A stretch of 64,000 nucleotides of DNA from Elephas maximus indicus (GCF_024166365.1 NC_064835.1:65204607-65268606), one strand, 5' to 3'; counted from the stretch's first letter, positions 46,351-59,237 are shown. Notes: generated by a model not told the origin, from the letters alone. Made by a program: numbers and translations.

Positions 46351-47420
46351 GAGTCTTCCTATCTATGAGCATGGTGTGTTTTTCCATTTATGCAGGTCTC
46401 TTTTGGTTTTTTGCAATAGTGTTTTATAGTTTTCTTTGTATAGGTCTTTTACATCCTTGGTTAGATACATTCCTAAGTATTTTATCTTTTTAGATAAAAG
46501 AAAACAATAGATGGTATGGTTTTCCTTATTTCCTTTTTGAAATTCTCCATTGGTGTATAGGAATCTAACTGATTTTTTTTCTGATCTTGTATCCTGCTAT
46601 TCTGCTGAATCTTTCTATTAGTTCCAGTAGTTTTCTTGTGGACTCTTTGGGGCTCTCTATGTATAGGATCATATCAACTGTGAATAGGGACAGTTTTACT
46701 TCTTCCTTTCCAATTTGGATGCCCTTTATTTCTTTTCTTGCCTTATTGCTCTGGCTAGGATTTTCAGTACAATGTTAAATGGGAGTAGTGGTTAAGGACA
46801 TCTGTGTCTTGTTCCTGTTCTCAGGGGGAATGCTTTCAGCTTCTATCCACTGAGAATGATGTTAGCTGTTGGTTTTGTATAGATGTCCTTTATTGTGCTG
46901 AGGAATTTCCTTCTATTCCTTTTATTGAGATTTTTTTATCAGGAATGAGTGATGAATTTTATCAAATGCCTTTTCATCATTGAGATGATCATGTGATTCT
47001 TTTCTTTTGTTCTATTTACATGGTGGATTACAATGATTGATTTGCTAATGTTGAATCATCCTTGCATACCTGGTATGAATCCCACTTGGTTGTACTGTAT
47101 TATTTTTTTTTTGATATGATGCTGAATTCTATTGGCTAAAATTTTGTTGAGAATTTTTTATATTCATAAGAGATATTGGTCTGTAATTTTCTTTTTTTTG
47201 TTGTATGTTTGCCTGGCTTTGGTATCAGGTTATGCTGGTTTCATAGAATGAATTCAGGAGTATTCCTTCCTTTTCTATGCTCTGAAATAGTTTGAGTAAT
47301 ACTGGTGGGAGTTCATCTCTGAATGTTCGGTAGAATTCTCCAAGGAAGCCATCCAGGGCAGGGATTTTTTCTTGGGAGCTTTTTAAATTACCTCTTCAAT
47401 CTCTTCTCTTCTTATGGGTC

Positions 47421-48026
47421 TGTCATGGATTGAATTTTGTCCCCCCAAAATATCTGTCAACTTTGCTAGGTCTTTATTCCCAGTATTGTATAATTGACTA
47501 CCATTTTGTCATCTGATGTGATTTCCCTGTGTTGTAAATCCTATCACTAAGCTGTAATAAGATGGATTAGTGGCAGTTATATTGATGAAGTCTACAAGAT
47601 CAGATAGTGTCTTAAGCCAATCTCTTTTGAGATACAAAAGAGAGAAGCGAGCAGAGAAATATGGGGAACATGCCACCAAGAAAGCAGTGCCAGGAGCAGA
47701 GCGTGTCCTTTGGACCTGAGGTGACTGCGCTGAGATGCTCCCAGACCAAAGGAAGACTGATGACAAGGACCTTCCTCCAGAGTCAACACAGAGAGAAAGA
47801 CTTCCTCTGGAGCTGACACCCTGAATTTGGACTTGTAGCCTACCAGATTGTAAGGATGGCTCAGGACCGAGCAGTGTTTCGTTCTATTGAGCATAGGGTC
47901 GCTATGAGTTGAAACAGATTTGACGGCACCTAACAACAACAACAGGCTGTGAGAGAATAAATTTCTCTGTGTTAAAGCTATTCACTTGTGGTATTTCTGT
48001 TATAGCAGCACCAGATGACTAAGACA
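47421..48026 (+). repeat. MaLR/ERVL-type solo LTR in the L1, carrying an RTE tail
   Basis: TGTCATGGATTGAATTTTGT to CAGATGACTAAGACA, the same family as 10434-10942. The flanks are GGGTC (47416-47420) and AGGTC (48027-48031), a 5-bp duplication with one difference. A short RTE piece lies inside. Confidence 0.8.
47860..47945 (+). mobile_element. RTE 3' tail inserted in the LTR
   Basis: GATGGCTCAGGACCGAGCAG, GGTCGCTATGAGTTG and CACCTAACAACAACAAC form the last ~85 nt of RTE with its (AAC)n tail, a strongly 5'-truncated insertion. Confidence 0.8.
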
Positions 48027-49626
48027 AGGTCTGTTCAGATTTTCTATCTCCGTTTGTTAGTTTAGGTAAGGTAGTGTGCTTCTAGAAATTTGTCCATTTT
48101 CTCTAGGTTCTCAAATTTGTTGGAGTACAATTTTTCATACTATTCTATTATGATCCATTTTTATTTCAGTTGGGTCTGTTACAATGTCCCCCTTCTCACT
48201 TCTTCTTTGGGTTATTTTCTTCATCTCCTGTTTTCCTTTTGTCAGTTTGGCCAATGGTTTGTTGATTTTGTTGATCTTTTCGAAGAACCAACTTTTGGTC
48301 TTGTAGATTCTTTCTACTGTTTTTCTGTTCTCTATTTCTTTTATTTCCACTCTAATTTTCATTATTTCCTTTCTTCTGATGCCTGTGGGCTTTTGCTGTT
48401 CTCTTTCTATTTATTTGAGTTTTAGGGCTAACAGTTTGATTTTAGTCTGTTCTTCTGTTTTGATGTGTGTGTTAATTGCTACAAATTGATCTCTGAGCAC
48501 TGCCTTTGCTGTGTCCCAAGGATTTTGGTATGATGTGCTTTTATTCTCATTTGATTCTAAGGATTTTTTAATTCTCTCTATGATTTCTTCTATTACCCAG
48601 TTGTTTTTAAGCAAGGTGTTATTTAGTTTCCATGCATGTGATTTTTCCTTGCTCTTCCTTTTATTGATTTTTACTTAATGCCATTGTAATCAGGGAGAAT
48701 GCTTTGTATTATTTCAATTTTTGGATTTTATTGAGGGTTGCTTTGTGGCCTAAAATGTGGTCTATTCTGGAGAATGTTCCATGTGTGTCAGAAAAGAGTG
48801 TATACTTTGCTGCCGTTAGGTGGATTGTTCTATATAGGTTATGAGGTCATATTGGTTGATCGTGGCCTTTGGTCTTGTATATCTTTGTTGAGTTTCTTTC
48901 TAGATGTTCTTTCCTTTACCAAGAGTGGTGTGTTGAACTCTCCTACTATCTTGAAACTGTATATTTCTGTTTTCAATGCCCTCAATGTTTTTGAATTGTA
49001 TTTTGGTGCCCTGTAGTTGGGTGTGTAGATATTTATCAAGGTTATGTTTTCTTGGTCAATTGTCTCTTTAACCATTATGTAATGTCCTTCCTTGTCTTTT
49101 ATGGTTGATTTTGCCTTAAAGTGTATTTTATATAAGATTAGTATCGCCACTACTGCTTTTTTTTTTTGTTACTGTTCACTTAATATATTTTTTCCCATCC
49201 TTTGATTTTTAATATACTTATGTCTTTGTGTCTAAGCTGTGTCTCTTGTAGACATCATGATGGGTTGTGTTTTTTTAATCCATTCTGCCACTGTCTGTCT
49301 CTTTATGGGTGCATTTAAGCCATTTACTTTCAATGTGATTATCAATAGATATGAGTTTATTGCTGTCATATTGTTGTGCTTCTTTTTTTGTGGTGCTGAT
49401 GTTTTGTTTGTTCCTCTTACTTTCCTGAGTTCCTTTTGTTTGTGGATTTTCTTTTCTTTCATTATTATAGATTTGGTGTTTACTGAGTCTTTATGTTTTT
49501 CTTCTTTTTTATTTTGATGAGTAGGTTTGTTAACTTTCTTTGTAGTTACCTTGAAATTACGCTTATCTTCCTAAGTTTGAACGAGTTTTTTATTACTTGA
49601 TATTACCTTGACTTCCTCTCCTATAC

Positions 49627-50039
49627 TGTGATGGTTAAGATTCTGTGTCAGCTTGGCTGGGCCATGATTCTCAGTTTTTACATGTGATCATTCCCATGAT
49701 TGAATCTGCTGTAAGTACCCAATCAGTTGAAAGGGATTTTCCTTGGGGGTGTGGCATGCATCCAAATATAAGCAGACATTCTGGCTTTTTTGCTCTCTCT
49801 GGATCCTGTGCTGCCTCCTGTTCATCTGACCTCTGGCTGTTGGGACTTGAGCTACCAGCTTATCCACAGACCTTGGGATTCTTCAATCTTCACAGCCTGA
49901 GAGTGAGAGCCCTCCTCTCTGGCCTGCCAGTCTTGGGTTTGCCAGCCCCTGCAGTTATGTGAATCAAGAGAAGCCTCCATCCTAATCCATGGACTTGGGA
50001 CGTTCCAGCCTCTACAATTGCATGAGCCTTTTCCAAGAT
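49627..50039 (+). repeat. ERVL-type solo LTR, 3'-truncated
   Basis: TGTGATGGTTAAGATTCTGT, GAAAGGGATTTTCCTTGGGG and CTCTGGATCCTGTGCTG. It lacks the final CCTAAGACA. Same family as 13409-14028. Confidence 0.75.
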
Positions 50040-50289
50040 TGACGTTTGTATCTGTTTTACTTAATTTTTCCGGTCTTTGCTGCATATGGTCTGAAGCTCC
50101 ATCTCCACAGCTTCTTAATTTTTGTTGACTTCTCTTGTCTGCTTTTGGTTCTTCTTACATTTTCTTTGTCATTATGAGTTTTTCTCTTTTTTATTTTTGC
50201 CAACATTATAGTGGGTTTTGAGAGGAAGCAGAGATGAATGTGTACATTTAATCTACATCTTTTAGCTGGAAGTTCATTATATCTTCTAA
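50040..50289. other. Unassigned AT-rich stretch
   Basis: Between the LTR and old L1 sequence; no feature recognised. Confidence 0.35.
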
Positions 50290-50800
50290 CAAGACATTAT
50301 GATATTAAGGAAAACTATTAATTTTTGTGTATTTATTTTGTATTTAGCTACCTTATGAATAGATATCTAAGAACTTTTAATTAGTTCTTATATTTTTTTC
50401 TAGTTAATTGCATTGAGTTTTTTGGGTGAACAAAATTTTTGTAAGTAATAATAACTGTAATGGTTCTGCTCTGGTATTTATACCATTTTATTGTTGTTGT
50501 TGTTATTGTATACCAGAGCTTACCAGTAGTAGTGAAAGCAGTCATTATTATCTTGGTCCTGACATTAACAGACTATTTTTAGTTTTGCACTATTTATTAT
50601 GTTGATTGCTGTTGATTTTTGATAATTGCTCTTTACAAAGTAAAGGAAATTTCCTCCAATTCCAAATCACCAGGAGTTTATTTTTTATATACTGGATTTT
50701 GAATTTATCAAATGGTTTTCAGTATCTAACAGAATATTAATAAAAACCTTTATCTTTTTATCTGTTAACATAATAAATCACATTAATAATTTCTTGATGA
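50290..50800 (-). mobile_element. Old L1 fragment, left part of a split host element
   Basis: Diverged reversed L1 ORF2 (TTAACATAATAAATCACATT near the end). It resumes at 53266 after a younger L1 and again at 59238 after a provirus. Confidence 0.5.
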
Positions 50801-53265
50801 AAGACACTACTGTAAGAAACCAAAAGAGACCTACATATGTGGAAAAACATACTTTGCTCATGGATAGGAAAACTCAACATTGTGAAAAATGTCTGTTCTG
50901 CCCAAAGCGATCTACAGATACAATGCAATCTTGATACAAATTCCAATGGCATTTTTTAATGAGATGGAGAAACAAATCACCAACTTCATACAGAAAGGGA
51001 AGAGGCTCCAGATAAGTAAAGCATTACTGAAGAAGAACAAAGTGAGAGGCCTCACACTCCCTGATTTTAGAGCCTATTATGCTGCCATGGTAGTCAAAAC
51101 AGCCTAGTACTGGTACAACAACAGATACATAGACCAATGGAACAGAATTGAGAATCCAGATGTAAATTCATCCACCTATTATTCATCCACAAAGGCCCAA
51201 AGTCCATTAATTGGGCAAAAGACAGTCACTTTAACAAATGGTGCTGGCATAACTGGATATAGATCTGCAAAAAAAATGAAACAAGACCCATACCTCACAC
51301 CATGCACAAAAGTAATTCAAAATGGATCAAAGACCGAAATATAAAATCTAAAACGATAAAGATCATGGAAGAAAAAATAGGGACAACAGTAGAAGCCCTA
51401 ATACATGGCATAAACAGAATATACCACATTACTAACAATGCACAAACACCAGAAGAGAAACTAGATAACTGGGATCTCCTTAAAATCAAACACCTGTGCT
51501 CATCCAAAGACTTCACCAAAAGAGTAAAGCAACAATGTACGGACTGGGAAAAAATCTTTGTCTACAACAAATTCGATCAGTGTCTAATCTCTAAAATCTA
51601 CAAGATACTACAAAACCTCGACAACAAAGAGACAAATAATCCAATTTAAAAATGGGCAAAGGATGTGAATAAGCACTTCACCAAAGAAGACATTCAGGCA
51701 GCTAACAGATACATGAGGAAATGCTCATGATCATTAGCCATTAAAAAAAAGAGAAATGCAAATCAAAACTACAATGAGATACTATCTTACCCCAACAAGA
51801 CTGGCATTAACCCAAAACACACGAAATAATAAATGTTGGAAAGGTTGTGGAGACACTGGCACATTTATACACTGCTGGTGGGAATGTAAAAAGGTACACT
51901 CACTTTGTAAATTGATTTGGCACTTCCTTTAAAAGCTGGAAATAGAACTACCATACAATCCAGCAATCCCATTCCTTGGAATATATCCTAGAGAAATAAG
52001 AGCTGTTACACGAATAGATATATGCACACCCATGTTCATTGAAGCTCTGTTCACAACAGCAAAAAGATGGAGAAAACCTAGGTGCCTATCAACGGATGAA
52101 TGGATTAACAAATTATGGTATATTCACACAATGGAATACTATACAATGATAAAGAACAATGATGAATTCACGAAACATCTCATAAAATGGATGAATCTAG
52201 AAGGCATTATGCTGAGTGAAATTAGTCAGTTGCAAAAGGACAAATATTGTATGAGACCACTATTACAAGAACTCAAGAAAAGGTTTAAACACAAAAGAAA
52301 ACATTCTTTGCTGGTTATGAGGGTGAGGAGGGAGGGAGAGGGGTATTCACTAACTAGATAGTATACAAGAATTATCTTAGGTGAAGGGAAGGATAATGCA
52401 CAATATAAGGGAAGTCAGCACAACTGGACTAAACCAAAGGCTAAGAAGTTTCCTGAATACAACCACACACTTAGAGAGACAGGGTAGCAGGGATGGGGGG
52501 GTGGGACTTACGGTTTCAGGGGACATCTAGGTCAACTGACATAACAAAGCTCATTAAGAAAATGTTCTGCATCCCATTTTGGTGAGTGGCATCTGGGGTC
52601 TTAAAAGCTAATGAGTAGCCATCTAAGATACATCAATTTGTCCCAACCCACCTGGAGCAAAGGAGAATGAAGAACCCCAAAGACACAAGGAAACTATGAG
52701 CCCAAGAGACAGAAATGTCCACATAAACCAGAGGCTCCATCAGCCTGAAACCACAAGAACTAGATGGTGCCCAGCTACCAGCAATGATCGCCCTGACAGG
52801 TAACACAACAGAAAGTCCCTGATGGAGCAGGAGAAAAGTGGGGAGCAGGATTTAAATTCTAGTGAAAAGACCAGACTTAATGGTTTGACTGAGACTGGAG
52901 GGACCCTGGAAGACATGGCCCCTGGACTCTCTGTTAGCCCAAAACTAAAGCCATTCCCGAAGCCAGCTCTTCAAAGATTATACTGGACTCTAAGACATAA
53001 AATGGTAAAATGGTACTTGTGAAGCGTGTGCTCCTCAGCTCAAGTAGATACATGAGACTAAACGGGCAGCTCCTGTACAGAGGTGAGATGAAAAGGCAGA
53101 AAGGGACAGAAGCTGGTTGAATGGATATGGGAAATCTAGGGTGGCAAGGAGGAGTGTGCTGTCACATTATAGGGAGAGCAACAGGGTCACATAACAATGT
53201 GTGTGTATATTTTTGTATGAGAAACTAGAACTGTAAACTTGCACTAAAGCACACACACACAAAAA
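50801..53265 (+). mobile_element. 5'-truncated L1 LINE, plus strand
   Basis: Begins within ORF2 (GACACTACTGTAAGAAACCA) and runs to the L1 3' end with a CACACACACAAAAAA tail. Frames at 50889-51107 and 51302-51649 encode the ORF2 C-terminal region ([32 protein letters not shown]). The 3' UTR lies after about 52350. Stops interrupt it. Confidence 0.85.
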
Positions 53266-53682
53266 ATTCCTAAGGATCAAGTATCTTTGCATTTTTTGAA
53301 TAGACACCTATTTGGTCACGGTATTCTTCTTAAAAATTGCAAGATTTGATTTCCTGATAGTTTATTCATTGATTTTTGCATATATAGCCATAAGTGAGAT
53401 GCATTTATCATTTTCGTTGTATGTGTTTCTATTCTTTGTTTTAGGGTTTTGCTAGCTTTGTAGCATCAGGAGCTGGCGTTAAATAACATGTCCCACTTTT
53501 TGAGCATTTATTGAGGTTTTCTTTGTGCCCTATTTTAGGGTTGCTACGGGTTGGAACTTACTCGATGGCATGAGTATGGATACGTATTTACCGTTTATAA
53601 GTATTCCGCAGGCCTATTCATTAGATTAGGCTTTTAATTTTTGTTATTTGTATTTGTTATTATATCCTCATTTATATTTTGT
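53266..53682 (-). mobile_element. Old L1 fragment, middle part of the split host element
   Basis: Continues the reversed old L1 after the plus-strand L1. A scrap of AfroSINE-like 3' sequence lies at about 53536-53570. It ends at the target site of the provirus. Confidence 0.45.
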
Positions 53683-53687
53683 CTACT

Positions 53688-54148
53688 TGTCGGGGGACAG
53701 TCCCAGCAAGGAAAGACCCTCACTGTGCATCCTGGCAGAAAATCTGAGGAACTGACATGTAGCCACTTGCAGATTCATGAGTTCAGGGAAATTTACTGAT
53801 ACAGGCAAGCAGCTGCTCTCTCCAGTGGTGGCCGGCTGGAGTATTTTCCACAACCACCTAGTAAGGGACCCAAATTTATATACCATTCTAGTTGGGACCA
53901 AGGCTCATCATTTTTCTCCCACGTCCTTGGGCAGTCAGTGTTCCCAGGGGCTTCATGTCCGGGCCCAGAAGTTTTCCTTCTTGTTGCTAAGGCATTCCTC
54001 AGCCTTGGCCACTGGCCCAGTCATGCCACTCCCAGACTTGTACCTTACCCTGAGTCCATCCCGAATTCATTCCCAGCATGCTTCGGGGAAGGGCAAAGCT
54101 GATCCCATTAGGGAGGGGATGTATATAGCTGAATAGCATTACCCTACA
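53688..54148 (-). repeat. 3' LTR of the minus-strand provirus
   Basis: On the + strand it reads TGTCGGGGGACAGTCCC to GCATTACCCTACA. 461 bp, with TG...CA ends. Confidence 0.88.
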
Positions 54149-54169
54149 GTCCACCCCTGCATACCCTCC

Positions 54170-54860
54170 TAATGACCTTATAATCTTACTGCCCCCTCTT
54201 CTGCAATAGCCCTTGGACTTGGTATGCAGAGGAGCACTGCAAAACCAGACCACATACTCCGTATAACCAGCAACACAGGAAAAAGAGTCCCAATATCACC
54301 CAGAAGCCTGTCTGCCAGGAGGACGACAGGGATTGTAGCCAGCTGGAGATAGGGTCAGCGGCATCATTTTTTGCCAGCAGTGATGTGTTGCTGCAAGTCC
54401 TGCAGAGCCAAAGACACATTTTTAGAGGCATCAGGGCTATACCTGCAGCATTCAGTTTTTTATCATGGCACAGGTGCCACCCTGCGTAGCAGTCAGGATG
54501 TCAAGGGCCATCCAACTCTGAAGGACAAACTTCTGTATTTGTTGAGTCTCCACATCCAGAAGGGTGTTAGCCCACCTGGTGTTGTTAAGTGCAGCTGTGG
54601 TGTATCTGGCTAGCACCTCTACCTGCCACTGCACATCTATAGTGGTGGCCTGGGGCAAGAACAGGGACAAGGGCAAAACCACCATGATGTGTGCTGGTAT
54701 CTGTGCTGGGGTGTTACAGTTTGGCAATTGCTGGGAACACTGGAAAGGGTGGTATAAATATTAGCAGCTATGTACAGCCACCCCCAGGTGCAGTGCCCCA
54801 CCCAGTAGCAGGGCTGGTATGGCTACCCATGCAAGCCATATGTCCAAAGCCACCCCTTGG
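54170..54860 (-). pseudogene. Decayed env, transmembrane subunit
   Basis: 54452-54727 encodes a heptad-bearing stretch (ALNNTRWANTLLDVETQQIQ), the LDILTATQGGTCA region before the disulfide loop. 54186-54431 follows with a hydrophobic anchor (FWVILGLFFLCCWLYGVCG). Frames differ and stops intervene. Surface subunit sequence was not recognised. Confidence 0.65.
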
Positions 54861-54959
54861 GCGATGGGTATGCTTTTGCTTTTGCTTCCCTAACCAACTA
54901 TTGGCAACAACTAGCAGGATTCTAGCACACTGTTGTCAGGGTTCCAACTCATCACCCTG

Positions 54960-56403
54960 AGAGGACAAGAGGTGTTAGTCCCATTATGACACTCCCAATA
55001 AAGAGGAACTTGGCCCTTTATAAGAACTTGCTTCCACTTACAGTAGGGCATTGTATACAGCACGTGACTTTCTCCAACATGCTGTACCTCTCCTTTGTTC
55101 CTCGCCACAACTGGGACCAAAATCCCAGTGGCACTTTCTTGTTGCTTTGCCATGGCCGCAGGCCCTGCCCATACCCTTCAGGATAACAGGCTGTGTCCAA
55201 CTGGCACAGCTGACCTTGTATTAACTCTCCTAAAGCCTGTATTTGTTTTACAGCGATCTTCGCCTGCTGGAAGGCCTCCCCCTTTGTCTCACAGTCCCAC
55301 ACTGCTCCTTTTTTCACATTCTCTGTCTCTGTTCTTATGGGCTTTCTCTTCTTCTCACACCCTCACTTTCTAGAACTCTCCCCAGTTTCACTTGTCTCTC
55401 TCTCTCTCACTCATTCTCTTCCCCTCTAGCCACCCCCCATATCACTTTCTCATCCCATCTTTTTGTTTCTCTCTCCTTCAGTCTCACTTTCTTTCTTCAC
55501 TAACCTATATAGGGGCTGTAGGGTATGGGCTACATGGGGTATGAAGGGGCACCAATGCCCTAGGAGCCCGACAAATGCCTGTAGTTGCTTCACAGTTTCT
55601 GAGTGGGGGTAATCTTGGACTATATCTATCACCGCTTCAGGCATCACTTGCATCTTACCCGACCAGATAACACCCAAGTACTTGACCAACAAACCAGGCC
55701 TCTGAGTTTTTCCCCCATTCACTGCCCATCCCCACGACTGGAGGTGTGTGACTACTTCACCAGCTGCAGTCTGCAAAGAAGCAAACAAGTCAGAGGTCAG
55801 CAAGACATCATCAGTATAGTGGAATACAGCCACCTCAGCAGGGGGAATCTACCGCTTGAGGTCTGTGGCAACCATGCCATGGCGTATGGTGAGGCTATGC
55901 AAGTACCCTTGTGGAAGCACAGTGAAAGTCCACTGCCTCACCTCCCAACTTAAAGCAAACTGGTCCTGGCTCTCTGAGTGTAGACGGATGTTAAAGAAAG
56001 CATTAGCCAAGTTGAGTACAAAGCGGTAAGTGCCCAATGCCTCCCCCATTTGCCCCATCATCTGTGCGATGTTGGGTACAGCTGCAAACAAGAGGGAGTC
56101 ACCTTATTCAATTCCCAGTAGTCTACCATCATTCTCCAGGAGCTGTCTGGCTTACGCATTGGCCAGACAGGACTCTTGAAGGAGCTCTTGGCTGATCTCA
56201 AAACACCCACTGGGTGTAGCTCCTGCACGGCCTCAGTGATTTCTTGGTGCCTGCCACAGAGGCAGTACTGCTTAAGGGCCAGAACCCAAGCTGGGGAGTG
56301 CAACTGCACAGGGGACCATTTAGCATTACCTTGTGCTACAGTTTTTATGGCTCTCACTTGCAGGTGGAACTCACTGGAGGTCTGCAACTCCAGCGTCAAC
56401 AAG
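54960..56403 (-). pseudogene. Decayed pol: reverse transcriptase and start of RNase H
   Basis: Minus-strand pieces in order: 56058-56402 (PVWPMRKPDSSWRMMVDY, fingers), 55849-56091 (LPQGYLHS, palm) and 55450-55833 with the YTDD catalytic box at 55818-55807, then FVGLLGHW (connection). 55018-55317 holds VPLGFWSQLWRGTKERYS, like the RNase H start. Frameshifts lie between the pieces. No integrase follows before env. Confidence 0.8.
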
Positions 56404-58771
56404 ATATCTCTGCCCAGAATGTATTCTGGTATCGGGGCTAGGTATACTTTGTAGGCCTTTGGGGGTAGTTTCTAATCTGCAGCACTAGTTTGATTTGGCA
56501 CACCCCGCTGGCCCCACCCTCATACCCATCAATGGTTGTTTGTGAAGCTCCAGTGTATGATCATTTCAATGTGTGGCCTCTCGTCCCCTGTCACCCAGCA
56601 GAGGGCTTCCTGCACCTGTGGTACACCTTGGCCACACCTCTAGTTGAGGGGTGAAGGAGACTCCCACCCCTCGGTGAGGGAAGCCGTAGACTTGTCCTCC
56701 TCTCATGGGCTCCAGTCAGTGCCTTTGTGGAAACCAGATCTTTTATCAGGAACAATTCTACACCAAAGAAACACATTTTATAGGATAGACAGTTTGATCA
56801 AACATACGGCACAAATAAGAAATGTCCTTGCAGGGAACTGTTGCATTGAGACCCCAGACTGCTTGTCTGAGATACATGGTCCAGGCTGGGGCTGTCTTGT
56901 GCCCTCCCATCAGCCATTTAAACCTATCCGTTGAAGTATTCAATTGCCCCTATGTCTTGGGGTGATAAAGAGTGTGAAGAGTTCATTCAAGATCCAGTGG
57001 AAGCCTCTGTATGGGATAAAAAGCCCCAACATGATTTACATGCCGAGAATACCCTGGTGTCTCTGCACAGGTGTTAGCCTTGGCCAGGGTCTCGTAAGCG
57101 GGTCAGCTTTCCTGTGCTGTCCAGCGTTTTCTGATGACAAGTGGCAGTCCATGCATGTAGGTCCAGTCTAGGACGGTGTGTGAATCTCCATGGTCCTCTC
57201 TTAAATCCAGAAGGTAGTCGATTCCACATTTCTTTGCTCTGGAGCAGGCAGTGCTTCAGCCTCTGCAGTCAGCTGGTAAGACCAGTCTGCTCACTGACTG
57301 TTTTCCACTCTCAGCATACGGGCTTTTCTGATGACTATCCACACAAGTAACAAAAGCTTCTCAGGAGCAGAACTGATTTTGTTATATACTTTTTGTCCAG
57401 ATGTGTCATTTCTATAGGGGGTTGCTTTATATGTCAGTCCAAGGGTTGCCAGTGGCCAGATTGAATGGCCAGGCTATTAGCTGCAGCCCACGTCACAGTT
57501 TCCTTGTGCCCCTCTAAAAACGGCTCTAACTGCAGCAATTCCCATCAGGACTTGGAGGCAAAAGTTTACAAAGGTGTGCATTAGTACATTAACTTCATCA
57601 GTACATACATTAAGGATTTGTAGGGGCCCCAAGGAACTTACCCATAGTCAGGCTGGGGCAAGTGTCTCAATGATAGTGACTTCAGACCCCAAGTGTACCT
57701 CACTGGACTTTAATTGTAACACAAGGCCTTTGCTCCTCACTGGTGACAGAGAAATTAGGCTTAATTCTCAATCTTGATTATTTCTGAAAGAAGATCTGGG
57801 AAAAGTTGGCAGAGCCCTCACTCATTTGTGGGGCCACGCCTCCACCACACCAAGTGCAAGCATGGGTCCAGCCCAGTTGCCTGGTAACCTGGAGGTGGCC
57901 CCCCCTTCTAACTTTCCGCTTACCACTGCAGCTGCAACTAGGTTGCTGTTCAGTTACCTTGGCTGGGGCAGCTCTCAGAGAATTCTGAGGTCTCTTCAAG
58001 GTCACCCAACACAAGCTATCTTGAAGGGCTTTTTACTCTTTTTTTTTTTTTCTTTTTTCCCTGCTGTTTTAACTCTTGCTTTGCACTGGATGTTACACGG
58101 TGTTCTTAGCGCCAGGGACCTGTTTAGGCCCTCCAACTAGCTTCAGTATCGTGCTCTACCAATTGAGCTAGCAGGGCTTCGCTGGCCACCGTGGGATTTC
58201 TCCCACAGAAAAGCAAATGGGCCAGACCTCCCCACATGGAGGTCTCTGGCCACCCTGGGATTTCCCCCGAAGATGCCTCTTTGGCTCCAAACACCAGGCA
58301 CAAATGTTTCAGTGGAGGAGGAATATGCCGCACCAAGTCCTCCAGTTGCAGCTCTGCTCCCAGCTGCCTAATTAGGGCCCTAGCGGCTGGCTCCACTTGG
58401 GACGCCCCTCTCAATGCTGCCGGTGGAAGCCACGCCACACAAACTGCCTCAGCACAGCAATCTGGCTTTTGCTTTGGGGTCTCCCATGAATATTGCCATG
58501 CCCACAACAGCCGCCACAGAACTCCCGCAACAAAAACACGAACACCCTTCTTTCTCAACATAAAAGGACTCTAGTAACTGCAACAATCCCTGTGGCGTTT
58601 TCGGGGCATCCTTGTTCTCACGCACAGGTCCCCAGGCATCAACAGCCAGGGCTAGTGGTCCCAGGGCAAGCGTCCCTGGCCACTCTGGGATTTCCCCCAG
58701 CAGAGCCCGCTTTTCCCCACCCATCTGGGAAGGCGTGGTGTGCTTTCCGGAATCCTGCTGACTAAGCCACT
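56404..58771 (-). pseudogene. Provirus leader and gag remnant
   Basis: Between the 5' LTR and pol. The longest minus-strand frames (58449-58985, partly in the LTR; 58124-58561) show no domain I can name with confidence. Position implies leader plus gag. It contains a tRNA-like D-arm sequence at 58141-58177. Confidence 0.5.
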
Positions 58772-59232
58772 TGTCAGGGGACAGCCCCAGCAAGGAAAGG
58801 CCCTCACTGTGCGTCCTGGCAGATAATCCAAAGAACTGACACATAGCCTTTTCCAGATTCATGCGTTCAGGGAAACTTACTGACAGGGGCAAACAGCTGC
58901 TCTCTCCAGCGGTCGCCGGGTGGAGTATTTTCCACAACCGCCTAGTAAGGGACCCAAACTTATATACCATTCTATTTGGGACCAAGGCTCATCTTTTTTC
59001 TCCCACACCCTTGGGCAGTCAGTGTTCCCAGGGACTTTACATCCAGGCCCAGATGTTTTCCTTCTTGTTGCTAATGCATTCCTCGGCCTTGGCTACTGAC
59101 CCACTCATGCCACTCCAGGCCTTGTACCTGAGCCCGAGTCCATCCCGAATTCATCCCCAGCACGCTTCAGGGAAGAGCAAAGCTGATTGCATTAGGGAGG
59201 GGATGCATATAGCTGTGTAGCATTTCCCAACA
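58772..59232 (-). repeat. 5' LTR of the minus-strand provirus
   Basis: On the + strand it reads TGTCAGGGGACAGCCCC to TAGCATTTCCCAACA. Same length as its partner. Confidence 0.88.
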
Positions 59233-59237
59233 CTACT

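Larger units (their letters stand above)
46351..49626 (-). mobile_element. L1 LINE, older minus-strand copy, truncated
   Basis: Reverse L1 ORF2 from its middle (GAGTCTTCCTATCTATGAGC) through RT and endonuclease to about 49460. Pieces at 48839-49150 and 49232-49462 still show INIYTPNYRAPK and LKVNGLNAPIKRQ. It parallels the L1 at 37417-45123 but is more diverged. An LTR inserted at 47421 and another begins at 49627. Confidence 0.8.
53688..59232 (-). mobile_element. ERV provirus with paired LTRs, minus strand
   Basis: A 5545-bp provirus with both LTRs exactly 461 bp and a perfect 5-bp target duplication CTACT (53683-53687, 59233-59237). On the minus strand the order is 5' LTR, leader and gag remnant, pol (RT and start of RNase H), env TM, 3' LTR. 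By hand the LTRs differ at about 56 of 461 positions with no length change. Protease, the rest of RNase H and integrase are not visible, so the interior is deleted and also full of stops. Confidence 0.88.

Noticed and set aside
58449-58985. A 178-codon minus-strand open frame
   Set aside because: It begins inside the 5' LTR and runs into the leader of the provirus. No known domain; treated as part of the decayed ERV.
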